From positions 1 to 64,000 of the forward strand of contig NZ_CP028039.1 of the NCBI RefSeq assembly GCF_005491205.1: DNA of 64,000 nt. The letters run 5' to 3'. The position numbers and the translations under genes are program-made. Of the stretch, positions 1 through 7,582 are shown in pieces. Position 1 is the stretch's first letter; the number at the start of each line of letters is the position of its first letter. Under the pieces are notes generated by a model that was given only the letters and a program-made list of their open reading frames with translations, searched no databases and was not told the DNA's origin. Source of the stretch: Nissabacter sp. SGAir0207 (lineage in GTDB: Bacteria; Pseudomonadota; Gammaproteobacteria; Enterobacterales; Enterobacteriaceae).

Positions 1-522
1 ATGAAGTATTTTCTGGCTTGCGCATCAGCTCTGGCCTTGTCATTTGCAGCAGTTGCTGCTGAGAAGAACGAAAATGTTACGTACACAGAACCGTCAGCAG
101 GAAGAGACCTACATCTTACCTGCAAAGGTTACCAGGTGAAGGGGACATCCGTAATCCAAATAGAGAGAGCTTCTTACCTTGAAGGGACGGGAGAGCAAGT
201 TGAATTTGCCATCATTGCGCCATATGGTCCTTCTGATGGATTCAAAGTTTTTTTTGATTCTTGGGGTTTTACTTCTTTTGGATTGATTGAAAGTCATGTG
301 ATGCATGAGAACTGGTCTTTAGTTCATGTCGGAGGGAAGGTGTCGGTTAAGGAGAGTAAGATTGATTACTCCTTTTTTGATAACCGACCACAGGATTTAT
401 TGAGCTATAAACCGAAGGCAGAAATATTTCTATATGACTGCCGCAATTCTGATAAAAGGCCATCATGGGTGGACAGAATATACAAGAGAACAGAAATCTT
501 TAAGGGGGACATAGAAGGCTAA
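1..522 (+). CDS. Exported protein of unknown function
   Basis: The reading frame opens exactly at base 1 with a clear Sec signal peptide: Lys at residue 2, a hydrophobic stretch, and an AVAA-E cleavage site near residue 20. The start is therefore probably genuine although its upstream region is outside the window. The mature part of about 150 residues is rich in beta-type segments. It has two cysteines (in LTCKG and YDCRN) that could form a disulfide in the periplasm. I do not recognise the family. The gene stands alone in an accessory region upstream of a defence-like pair, so it may be a moron or host-derived gene. Confidence 0.6.
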   Translation: MKYFLACASALALSFAAVAAEKNENVTYTEPSAGRDLHLTCKGYQVKGTSVIQIERASYLEGTGEQVEFAIIAPYGPSDGFKVFFDSWGFTSFGLIESHVMHENWSLVHVGGKVSVKESKIDYSFFDNRPQDLLSYKPKAEIFLYDCRNSDKRPSWVDRIYKRTEIFKGDIEG

Positions 523-732
523 AATACTGCATATAGTATGAAAACCACCATTCACCTTTGTGCATAGCCATGCAACCGCGCCAAAATCATCAGGGGCGTT
601 TTTTCACGATGCGGGCGTGGAAAGGTACCGGAAAACAGCCCGGACGCGGCAGAAGCGCGCTGAAGGCCTCTGCGGGGGTGCGCCCAAGTACTGTTATGGT
701 AAATGCGAAGAGCCTGGAGCACATGCCTCAGA

Positions 733-903
733 TTACTGCATTACTCTGAGAGCTTGGAATACCCATACTGCAATGGGATAGAACAGGTATAGAAAGACGG
801 TGGCTTGCAGCCCTTTGATCAGCCACCGGGTATGACGCCAGAGGTTGCGTTCATTTTCATTGGCTTCCTGAATACGTTTCTGCGTCTGCTCCTGAAGCGG
901 CAT
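733..903 (-). CDS. Small membrane protein, hypothetical
   Basis: A 56-residue frame starts at the ATG at 903, preceded on the minus strand by AAGGA at good spacing. A longer in-frame start at 1017 has no Shine-Dalgarno sequence. The N-terminal half is charged (EQTQKRIQEANENERN). The C-terminal half is one hydrophobic helix (VFLYLFYPIAVWVFQAL), suggesting a single-pass inner-membrane protein. No family is recognised. The overlapping + strand frame at 558-749 has weaker support. Confidence 0.35.
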   Translation of the reverse strand: MPLQEQTQKRIQEANENERNLWRHTRWLIKGLQATVFLYLFYPIAVWVFQALRVMQ

Positions 904-1020
904 AGTGCCATCCTTGAATGAGGGGTCTAGAGTCCAACATAACGAAAAATGCTTTTCCATCAAGTGCGTCACCGGAATGTTATGTTTGTTTTGGCAGAGT
1001 TTGCCTGTCGCCATCACTTT

Positions 1021-1093
1021 GATGTCCGCTTTTCGCTCAAAGCGGACCTGACGGACAACTGTACAGACCGCTTTGTGCCAGAAGCGGACTGTT
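1021..1093. repeat. Two copies of a GTCCGCTT…AAGCGGAC hairpin repeat
   Basis: GTCCGCTTTTCGCTCAAAGC followed by GGAC forms an imperfect stem-loop at 1024-1047. A second copy in the opposite orientation lies at 1063-1090. Further copies occur near 3304, 4258 and 4819, so the element recurs only within the first 5 kb of this window. It looks like a small interspersed palindromic element of a host chromosome. Its function is not evident. Confidence 0.55.
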
Positions 1094-1250
1094 CTAACAC
1101 CTTGCGGATTTAATAAGCTGGGGACAGACCAGTGAGGAGGTTTACGAAGATTAAATCAGTGACTAGAAAATCAAAATATGCTAAAAACTTCCGAATAAAA
1201 AATTTATTATAAATTTTGTATAAATTTAAACCACAGCAAAGGAAAAGATC

Positions 1251-2201
1251 ATGACGATCATTTTATTCATTATTGGTATAGTTGTTGTCTCATGTATTTA
1301 TGAAGCTCTTTTTAAGAGTAGCTCAGTTAATGACATCAAGAAAAGCAATAGTGGGACTCAATTTAAGAAAGTTGAACCAAATAAAAATGCAGTAAAAAAA
1401 ACATCGCTGGAATCATACGAAAACATTTCAAAAAAAGAAGACAACCCATCATTTAGTGAAAGCAATGCTGCAATAAATTACATATTATTTAATGCGAAAA
1501 AAAATTCAGAAACATCCCTTGCAGAAAAAGAAAGCAAAGCAGTAAGTCTTGAAGAATTATTTAGCCAAATACAAAACCTGTCTGATAAAAAGTTTGTTTT
1601 TTTCGATGCATTTGAATCTAACGGTTTGTCATGTTATTTTCTACATGACTATTATCCGTTAAAATATACTGACATCTCTGAAAAAAACAAAGAAAATAGA
1701 AAGATTGTTTATGATTTTAAAGATGGTTTGTTAAATGAAAAAACAAAGAATATCCCTAAAGAGATAGCGACAATTTTGCTGAATAGTTTTAGTAAGGATT
1801 TACTAAAAGAAACAATATTTATATGTCTTCCTTCCTCTACACAGCTAAAATATAGAAGAAGATATACGCGCTTCAGTGAAGAAATTTGTAAATCTTGTGG
1901 AATGATAAATTTTTTCCAGCATGTATCCTATCTTTGGGATAGGAAAGCAAAACATATTGAGGGAATCTCTGCGGGCAGTGAATTATCTCACATTTATTTC
2001 CCTGAAAAAATAGTAGAAAATAAGAATATAATAATTTTTGATGACGTTTTCACTACAGGGAAAACACTCCACGCCATGGAATCAAAATTAAAGCTATACG
2101 GAGCAAACGTCGTGGCAGCCATTTTTATTGGTAAAACTTATGATCAGCATAGAATCAAAAAGGGCATGCTCCGAAAAACCTATTCTTTGATTGAGGATTA
2201 A
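1251..2201 (+). CDS. ShosT-like toxin: membrane-anchored phosphoribosyltransferase (ComF-type)
   Basis: The 316-residue protein begins with a hydrophobic anchor (residues 2-20) and a Lys/Ser-rich linker. It ends in a type I phosphoribosyltransferase domain carrying the PRPP-binding loop IIIFDDVFTTGKT near residues 261-273. The start has AAGGA upstream. It is 3 nt from a DprA-like gene. A PRTase plus DprA-like pair is the composition reported for the ShosTA toxin-antitoxin anti-phage system, with the PRTase as toxin. The two genes are much lower in GC than their neighbours, a sign of recent transfer. What I see is the PRTase motif and the pairing; the toxin role is inferred from ShosTA. A ComF-like DNA-uptake role is less likely on a phage-plasmid. 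The N-terminal anchor is a feature to compare with known ShosT proteins. Confidence 0.65.
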   Translation: MTIILFIIGIVVVSCIYEALFKSSSVNDIKKSNSGTQFKKVEPNKNAVKKTSLESYENISKKEDNPSFSESNAAINYILFNAKKNSETSLAEKESKAVSLEELFSQIQNLSDKKFVFFDAFESNGLSCYFLHDYYPLKYTDISEKNKENRKIVYDFKDGLLNEKTKNIPKEIATILLNSFSKDLLKETIFICLPSSTQLKYRRRYTRFSEEICKSCGMINFFQHVSYLWDRKAKHIEGISAGSELSHIYFPEKIVENKNIIIFDDVFTTGKTLHAMESKLKLYGANVVAAIFIGKTYDQHRIKKGMLRKTYSLIED

Positions 2202-2204
2202 ACT

Positions 2205-3167
2205 ATGGGATTGAGTGCATCAAATATTTTATTCCTAAAATCAGTTCCTTACGTAGGAAACCAATCAGTGTTAAAACTTTTAGGGCAAGATAAGGGAAAT
2301 GATTATGTATCTGTAGCCGATATAATTGACTTCTTTCTAAGCACTTCAAAAATGAAGACCATTAGGTTGGAAACTTTAGATTTCCTGAAAAGCAGAGAAA
2401 AATGCAATAAGTTATACAATGAAATAGAAAGAAAAATTGATATAGGTTATTGTAGTGGTGTCATTCCTCTTGGTTATAATGACGACAATTTTCCTACATC
2501 ATTAAAAATTATAAAAAATAAAAGCGGGGGTAATATTGCCCCTACTGTTATCTTCTACAAAGGGAATGTCGATTGTTTAAGCTATAGTCAAAATGCTACT
2601 GTTATTGGCTCTAGAAAACCTACTGAGCGGACAAAGAAAGCCGGGGAGTATATAGCAAAATTTCTTTCGGATAATGATTTTAATATCGTAAGCGGCTTAG
2701 CCAAAGGATGCGATGAAATAGTCCATTCGGTTGCAGTATCTAGAAAAACAAAAACCACTGCTATTTTGCCACAAGGTATCGATAAAATTTACCCTTCCAC
2801 TAGTACAAAGCTAGCCGAATCTATCGTTGATACAGGTGGTATTCTTCTGTCTGAGCTTATGATTGGCGAACGTGTAACTAAATATAGCTTAGTAGAAAGA
2901 GATAGATTGCAAAGCGCTATTTCAGATAAAACTATCGTTTTACAAACAGCAATAGATGGAGGAACTATGCATGCAGCAATGAGTGCGCTATATAATCTGA
3001 AAAAACTCTATGTCATCGATTACAAATCTATAAATAGTGAGGATGCTGTTTTTTATTCAGGATTTGAGCATTTACTAAGCAATGGCGCGCAAAAATTGAA
3101 TTCGAATGAAATGTATAATTTAGTGACAATGAAAGAGAACAAAAAACAAGAATCTTTATTTGACTAA
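2205..3167 (+). CDS. ShosA-like antitoxin: DprA-family protein
   Basis: The 320-residue protein has a DprA/Smf Rossmann-like core. Visible motifs are a GSRKPTERTKKAGEYIA helix (about 136-152), VSGLAKGCDEIVH (about 164-176), an ILPQGIDKIYP segment, and RDRLQSAISD plus a GGTMHAA loop in the second half. Canonical DprA binds ssDNA and loads RecA. In ShosTA systems a DprA-like protein neutralises the PRTase toxin. It is translationally close to the upstream toxin gene (3-nt gap, GAGGA as its ribosome site). The final residues are KKQESLFD. The N-terminal 100 residues replace the usual SAM-like domain and are less conserved. Low GC matches its partner. Confidence 0.65.
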   Translation: MGLSASNILFLKSVPYVGNQSVLKLLGQDKGNDYVSVADIIDFFLSTSKMKTIRLETLDFLKSREKCNKLYNEIERKIDIGYCSGVIPLGYNDDNFPTSLKIIKNKSGGNIAPTVIFYKGNVDCLSYSQNATVIGSRKPTERTKKAGEYIAKFLSDNDFNIVSGLAKGCDEIVHSVAVSRKTKTTAILPQGIDKIYPSTSTKLAESIVDTGGILLSELMIGERVTKYSLVERDRLQSAISDKTIVLQTAIDGGTMHAAMSALYNLKKLYVIDYKSINSEDAVFYSGFEHLLSNGAQKLNSNEMYNLVTMKENKKQESLFD

Positions 3168-3643
3168 TAACTTTACGTAGCTAAGTGGATACATAATGGC
3201 AAGCTGGTCAACTGCCTAATAATCAGTTATCTGGTACTGACCTGCTTTCCGACGATCATCACATGTTAATATTAGTCATGCCGCCCGACGGTAATGAAAA
3301 ATGAGAACATCCGCTTCTCGCTCAAAGCCGACCTTATGCCGCGTCAAGCCACGTTATGGCAAAACAGCCCGTGCTGTCGATAGCGTGGATAGCCAGAGAT
3401 TATCCCCTACATGGCCCGTACCGCCGTAGCTAGTGCGGACCATCGGGAACCGAAGTAGGGGGATCCCTACAACTGGCACGTGCTGTCGTTAGCAATTGGG
3501 CGATTTGAGAGAATTGCCTGCCTGTCGCGGACAGCTATGAGAGAGGTGAGATCGGTCGTGTTTAATCCGCCGCCTGTTCTGCCGGCTCCGCCCACTTATC
3601 CACCGTTTCTGTGGATAACCCGCGGCCAGGTCTGCCTGACCTG
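3168..3643. other. Gene-poor stretch with inverted-repeat arm and hairpin
   Basis: There is no convincing gene here. It holds one GTCCGCTT-type hairpin (3304-3332) and the left arm of a long inverted repeat (3349-3396). A + strand frame running 3480-3767 overlaps the minus-strand gene at 3644 and has no ribosome site or recognisable product. Confidence 0.4.
3349..3396. repeat. Left arm of a ~48-bp inverted duplication
   Basis: This arm is nearly identical to the reverse complement of 4195-4242, differing at only a few positions. Both arms encode the same N-terminus, MAKQPVLS(I/L)AWIA, in opposite directions. The left copy then runs quickly into a stop codon. It is best read as an inverted duplication of the 5' end of the gene at 3997-4236. 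Confidence 0.6.
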
Positions 3644-3994
3644 CTACCACAACGCCGTCATGATGCTGGGTTCGCCGTCGGCCATGCCCCAGAACATCAC
3701 CTGCAACCGGGGCATCAGGCCCATTCCCGCCATCACCGGGTTCAGGGCCTGTGCCGGGTCAGGGTGAGCCTCCCGTTCGGCCTGGAGTGTGATCTGTAAC
3801 GCCTCAGCGTCAGCCAGATGTTCAAAGGTCAAAGCCATGGACACGTCCCGCCCCCAGTAGCCTGCCCCCAGGTAAAACAGATCGCCCGTCACGTCCGGGC
3901 GCCGGATCACAAATCCCATTGGGCGAATATCTTGTTTATTGTTCGACTGCACAATGTGTAGCCAGAATTCCCGTGTTCCCGCTTCTTTACTCAT
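3644..3994 (-). CDS. Hypothetical protein, 116 aa
   Basis: The frame begins MSKEAGTREFWLHIV. I chose the ATG at 3994 rather than the GTG three bases earlier, which overlaps the stop of the upstream gene. The sequence is soluble and compact (IRPMGFVIRRPDVTG, GRDVSMALTFEHLADAEAL) and I do not recognise it. It is coupled to the small gene at 3997-4236 by stop/start overlap, so the two are probably co-expressed. Both lie between the arms of the inverted duplication, within an accessory island. Confidence 0.4.
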   Translation of the reverse strand: MSKEAGTREFWLHIVQSNNKQDIRPMGFVIRRPDVTGDLFYLGAGYWGRDVSMALTFEHLADAEALQITLQAEREAHPDPAQALNPVMAGMGLMPRLQVMFWGMADGEPSIMTALW

Positions 3995-3996
3995 CA

Positions 3997-4236
3997 CTAC
4001 CTAATAATCAGCGATATTTTCCAGTCAGGATGCCATAGCACGTCTTCTTTCCCATACGACGGGGGACTCAATTCAGGCAAAATCAGAAGGATGCCAGGTA
4101 GCGCGAGGATCCCGGGCAGCCCGAGATACATAACAAGGCCGTGGATGAGCCGCGGCGGCACGACCCATGTATGGGAAACATGTCTATTTTGGTTCCCGGC
4201 GATCCACGCTAGCGACAGCACGGGCTGTTTTGCCAT
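3997..4236 (-). CDS. Small hydrophobic protein, hypothetical
   Basis: This 79-residue frame begins MAKQPVLSLAWIAG and has a hydrophobic centre (LVMYLGLPGILALPGILLIL) that could span the membrane. Its 5' end lies in the right arm of the inverted duplication. A truncated copy of its N-terminus occurs on the other strand at 3357. The family is not recognised. It is tightly coupled to the downstream gene at 3644-3994. The low complexity of its sequence leaves real doubt that it is expressed. Confidence 0.3.
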   Translation of the reverse strand: MAKQPVLSLAWIAGNQNRHVSHTWVVPPRLIHGLVMYLGLPGILALPGILLILPELSPPSYGKEDVLWHPDWKISLIIR

Positions 4237-4242
4237 AACGTG
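4195..4242. repeat. Right arm of the ~48-bp inverted duplication
   Basis: It pairs with 3349-3396 and covers the first codons of the small gene at 3997-4236. A GTCCGCT hairpin copy follows immediately at 4258-4283. Confidence 0.6.
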
Positions 4243-4327
4243 GCCTGACAGGGCGAAACGTCCGCTATGAGCGAGAAGCGGACATGGTATGGGGCCGATT
4301 ACACATTAGTAACCTGACCCAGAAGAT

Positions 4328-4729
4328 TTAATTTTGCTTGTTCTGGTATAGATCCCAGCGGTTACCGTAAATGTCTTCAAACACCACGACCATCCCGTAA
4401 TCCTCCTCCCGCGGCTCCTGGCAGAAGTGGACACCCTTCGCTTTCATGGCGTTGTAGTCGCGCCAGAAGTCGTCAGTCTGTAAGAACAGGAAAACCCGTC
4501 CACCGCACTGGTTGCCGATAAAGCCTTCCTGCCGCTCGTTTGAAGCACGGGCCAGGAGAAGATTACAGTCGCTTTCCGGATTTGGCGTCACAACGACCCA
4601 GCGCTTACCCGGCTGCGGGGTGTCTTCTACCAGCGTAAAGCCCAGCTTATCGGTGTAATACTCAATTGCGCGGTCATAGTCGTCGACCACGATCGCCACA
4701 TAACCCATGCATCGTTTTTGCGTTCTCAT
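4328..4729 (-). CDS. VOC-superfamily (glyoxalase/bleomycin-resistance-like) protein
   Basis: The 133 residues hold two beta-alpha-beta-beta-beta modules typical of vicinal oxygen chelate proteins. The first is AIVVDDYDRAIEYYTDKLGFTLVED and the second GRVFLFLQTDDFWRDYNAMKAKGV, ending in VVVFEDIYGNRWDLYQ. The Glu in FEDIYGN is the usual second-module metal ligand. An N-terminal ligand His is replaced in YVAIVV, so metal binding and substrate are uncertain. This is a chromosomal housekeeping-type gene. With the interspersed hairpins it suggests that the first 5 kb derives from host DNA. The substrate cannot be told from sequence. Confidence 0.8.
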   Translation of the reverse strand: MRTQKRCMGYVAIVVDDYDRAIEYYTDKLGFTLVEDTPQPGKRWVVVTPNPESDCNLLLARASNERQEGFIGNQCGGRVFLFLQTDDFWRDYNAMKAKGVHFCQEPREEDYGMVVVFEDIYGNRWDLYQNKQN

Positions 4730-5118
4730 TTCTGCTCCATCAGGTTTCAGACACAGCTTTCTTGAAACAACTTTTTAACACAATCTAACGCTACTAGCTG
4801 CACAGATGAGGCCAAAATAATAACGTCCGCTTCTGGCACAAAGCGGACATATCTCATCCGGCGTTTTGTCGCCGTCAGTCAACCTAGTCTCTTTGTATCA
4901 GGCACGGCGGTTGCTCCAACTTTCTCGTATCATTTGTTGCCATAGATGCACTGCAACGAGGCATTCAACTGCTGTCGCATTTGTCGCCGTTAGGCTGGGA
5001 AAACATCAATCTGACAAGCGATTATTGAAAGCAACCGGATACCGGCTTTTCGGTAAATTTCGTCAGCGGCGACCAGCTAAAGTCCAAAGGTCAAAAAAAT
5101 AGTCCTGGCGTACAATAA
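4730..5118. other. Intergenic stretch with a hairpin repeat, bordering the darB junction
   Basis: It contains a further GTCCGCTT…AAGCGGAC hairpin (4819-4850). I see no credible gene. The 78-codon + strand frame at 4866-5102 lacks a ribosome site and recognisable content. The right end is the point where the truncated darB reading frame stops. Confidence 0.4.
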
Positions 5119-5763
5119 TTATCGATATCCAAAATAATCCCTGTCGCGCTCTTTGGCATAGGCCTTATCCAGGTTAAGCGTATCGCCGCGCGCATCGCCA
5201 AACGGCACGTTGCCCACGCCCCCATCAAAGCTGTTATCAGGCGACCCGGCGGCCAATGCCTCGAATGGCGTCACCCTTACGTCATCCTCGGGGTGCAGCA
5301 GCTGGTTGATACGGCCGGATACGGCGCTGATCTCGGTGGCAGTCATAATGGTGCCGCGCGGCTTGGTCTCGTTAAAGACCCCGACACCCGAAGACGGCTC
5401 CAAGGTATTGCCCGAGTCCGCTCCGTAGAGCTTCATGATCTCCCACGTACCCTCAGCTACATGCTGCGGGGAGTAATACTCATGCGTCGATCCGCCGATC
5501 CCGCCCTCGCCGGTGTACCCCGCCAAGGTCTGACGCTGCTCGTCTGTCAGCTGCGCACCGTCTGGCAGGCTCTCCAGCAACGCGATCGCTTTCTGGTTAG
5601 CTTCCTTGCGAGCGCGCTCGATAGACACCCCCGCCTGCTTGCGGATCCCGAAGGTCACAACCGGCCGGCGGCTGGCCAGCGATCGGATGATCCGCACAAT
5701 CTCTGAAATCGAGTTACAGCCCTGAATGGCGGCACTGATTTTGTTCCGTAAATCGTCAGGCAT
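5119..5763 (-). pseudogene. darB: Truncated darB-like antirestriction methyltransferase/helicase, N-terminal remnant
   Basis: Only about 214 residues remain, starting MPDDLRNKIS with GGAG upstream. The segment YYSPQHVAEGTWEIMKLYGADSGNTLEPSSGVGVF followed by VGNVPFGDARGDTLNLDKAYA is the SAM-binding and NPPF-like catalytic region of the N6-methyltransferase domain of DarB-type proteins. In P1 these exceed 2,000 residues, carry a helicase, are injected with the DNA and protect it from type I restriction. Here the frame stops 20 residues after the catalytic motif, at the boundary of an accessory island. In P1, darB adjoins the portal gene, matching the position here. A late-type promoter at 5804-5824 still faces this gene. 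It is probably non-functional. Confidence 0.7.
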
Positions 5764-5774
5764 TCGCCATCTCC

Positions 5775-5795
5775 AAAGTGAACATTTGCTACGTT
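5775..5795 (+). promoter_or_regulatory. Possible divergent late-type promoter for portal
   Basis: AAAGTGAAC, six bases, TACGTT has the same spacing as the minus-strand late promoters but matches the 9-mer poorly. It lies 48 bases upstream of the portal start and close to the divergent promoter, so it is plausible only by position. Confidence 0.3.
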
Positions 5796-5803
5796 GCCGC
5801 CAC

Positions 5804-5824
5804 ATTCTAGGAATTCTTACATCT
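5804..5824 (-). promoter_or_regulatory. Late-type promoter facing the darB remnant
   Basis: On the minus strand the sequence reads AGATGTAAG, six bases, TAGAAT. This is the architecture shared by nine minus-strand operons in the window. The 9-mer centre lies near -23 relative to the expected start. Confidence 0.6.
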
Positions 5825-5842
5825 AAGAGGGTTGTGGCTCCG

Positions 5843-7582
5843 ATGCCGAAATTTGCATACGACACCATTCGCAAAGCACTGGAAGCAGCAATGCCCGGTA
5901 GCGCATCGAATAAGGGGGTTCCTTTGGCACTGGGTCCCACCAGCAGCGGCGGTAATGGCGTGGTTTATTCACGCTCTGCCCTGTTTGGCAACGATGCGGC
6001 GGGAAAAGACTTCACTGACACGCTGGTTAATCCTGGCGGGCAAGTCTTAGATGAGGCGGTGCTACCTGAAGATCGGCTAATGCGCTATCCGTTTTTAGAG
6101 GAGATGGCCGCTTACCCAACCCTTTCGGCCGCGCTCAACATCCATATCTCCTATGCGTTTTCGATAGACAAAACCACCAATCTTTCGTTTCGGCTGAAGC
6201 CGGTAACCAATAGCGAAGACAAGGATTTTGAGTCTGCACAAACGCTCTGCGAGGAGCTGATGGCGGACATTGGGCGCACCATCAACGACGAATTACCGGG
6301 CTGGGCAACCATCATGGCTGTGTTTGGCACGGGCTATATCCGGCCGCACACCAAGCCCAAGGTAGGTATTACCGGCTTTGAGTCCAATTTCTACACCCTG
6401 CCCTATTTCATCCGTGAGTATGAAGTGGGTGGCCAGCTGGCCGGCTTCACCGGGGACTACCTGAAGGATGGCAATGGTGCGCTGGTATTTGCCAAGCCGT
6501 GGGAAATGGTGCCAATGCGCATCCCCTATTGGCGGCCGAAGAAAAACCAAATGCCGATGTACACCGGCACCGAGCAATTCAGCCTGTTATCTGATCCTGA
6601 AAAGCGCGTTCCCGTTGAGACCCAAAACTATGGGACCAGCCTGTTTGAGTATGCCTATGAACCGTATCTCAACCTACGGGCGGCCATCCGCTCGGTAAAG
6701 GGCACCCGCTTCAATGCCAGTAAGGTCGATCGGCTGATCGGGGTTCAAATGTCCTCCCTTGACCCGGCGCGTGGCGCGGAATACAGCCGTACCCTTTCCC
6801 AGCAGCTCAAGCGGTCTGCCGAACAGGTTGAGAAGCGGGCGCGCGGTCACAAAACCGCTCCGACCGTGATCAATACCCTGCTGCCTATCCTGGGGGCGGA
6901 CGGCAAAGGTCAGCTGCAAATCGACACGCAGACAATCCCGGTAGACATCACCGCTCTGGAAGACGTGATGTTCCACATCAAACAGCTGACCGCCAGTGTT
7001 GGAATGGATTACACCATGCTGGGCTTTGCTGACCAGATGTCTGGCGGGCTGGGGGAAGGCGGTTTCCTGCGCACGTCCATTCAGGCCGGCATGATCGCCA
7101 GCTGGTTGCGCGGCGGTGCCGCTGAGATGATTTACCGGATGTGTGACATTCACCTTGCCTTCAAATACGGGAAGGTTTACCCGCCCGGACAACGCCCGTT
7201 CGAGATCGAATTTAACTCGATGGCCACCAGCATCGAACTGGAAGAAAACGCCGCGCTCGATGGCCGCGCCAACTACGCCAGTGTGCTGGTGACCATCATT
7301 GATGCCATTTGCAATAACCCATCACTGGCCGGCTCCGAGACGTTCAAGCAGCTGGTGATGGGAGACATTTTAAAGGTGCCGCAGGAGCGCCTCTCCCTAC
7401 TGCTGACCGAGATCAAAAACGCCCCCAGCACAGAGGGCAACAACATGATGGAGAGCTTGGGCATCACGCCAGACCAGACGATCAGCGACCCGGATTTGCT
7501 GGCCATCATGAAAGCTATGCCCCGTGGCGATCTGGAGGACGTCATATTGAAAACATTCTGTAACCAAGAGGAAAAGCCATGA
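5843..7582 (+). CDS. prt: Portal protein, P1 Prt-like
   Basis: This 579-residue protein starts MPKFAYDTIRKALEAAMPGS. The longer upstream frame would cross the promoter region. Residues around 80-110 (LPEDRLMRYPFLEEMAAYPTLSAALNIHISYAF) and the core with FGTGYIRP, GMDYTMLGFADQMSGGLGEGGFLRTSIQAG match the general form of myovirus portal proteins. These form the dodecameric DNA gate at the head vertex. It overlaps the protease gene by 4 bases (ATGA) and is back-to-back with darB, reproducing the P1 order darB-prt-pro. The ribosome site (AGAGG, 5825-5829) is rather distant. The identification rests on synteny plus overall character. Confidence 0.75.
   Translation: MPKFAYDTIRKALEAAMPGSASNKGVPLALGPTSSGGNGVVYSRSALFGNDAAGKDFTDTLVNPGGQVLDEAVLPEDRLMRYPFLEEMAAYPTLSAALNIHISYAFSIDKTTNLSFRLKPVTNSEDKDFESAQTLCEELMADIGRTINDELPGWATIMAVFGTGYIRPHTKPKVGITGFESNFYTLPYFIREYEVGGQLAGFTGDYLKDGNGALVFAKPWEMVPMRIPYWRPKKNQMPMYTGTEQFSLLSDPEKRVPVETQNYGTSLFEYAYEPYLNLRAAIRSVKGTRFNASKVDRLIGVQMSSLDPARGAEYSRTLSQQLKRSAEQVEKRARGHKTAPTVINTLLPILGADGKGQLQIDTQTIPVDITALEDVMFHIKQLTASVGMDYTMLGFADQMSGGLGEGGFLRTSIQAGMIASWLRGGAAEMIYRMCDIHLAFKYGKVYPPGQRPFEIEFNSMATSIELEENAALDGRANYASVLVTIIDAICNNPSLAGSETFKQLVMGDILKVPQERLSLLLTEIKNAPSTEGNNMMESLGITPDQTISDPDLLAIMKAMPRGDLEDVILKTFCNQEEKP

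Noticed and set aside
558..781. Two overlapping small + strand frames that vaguely recall Icd/Ash-type prophage proteins
   Set aside because: The resemblance is too weak and neither has a good ribosome site.
1195..1230. A promoter for the PRTase gene at TATAAA-like sequences
   Set aside because: The region is so AT-rich that -10-like strings are expected by chance and no -35 at correct spacing was found.
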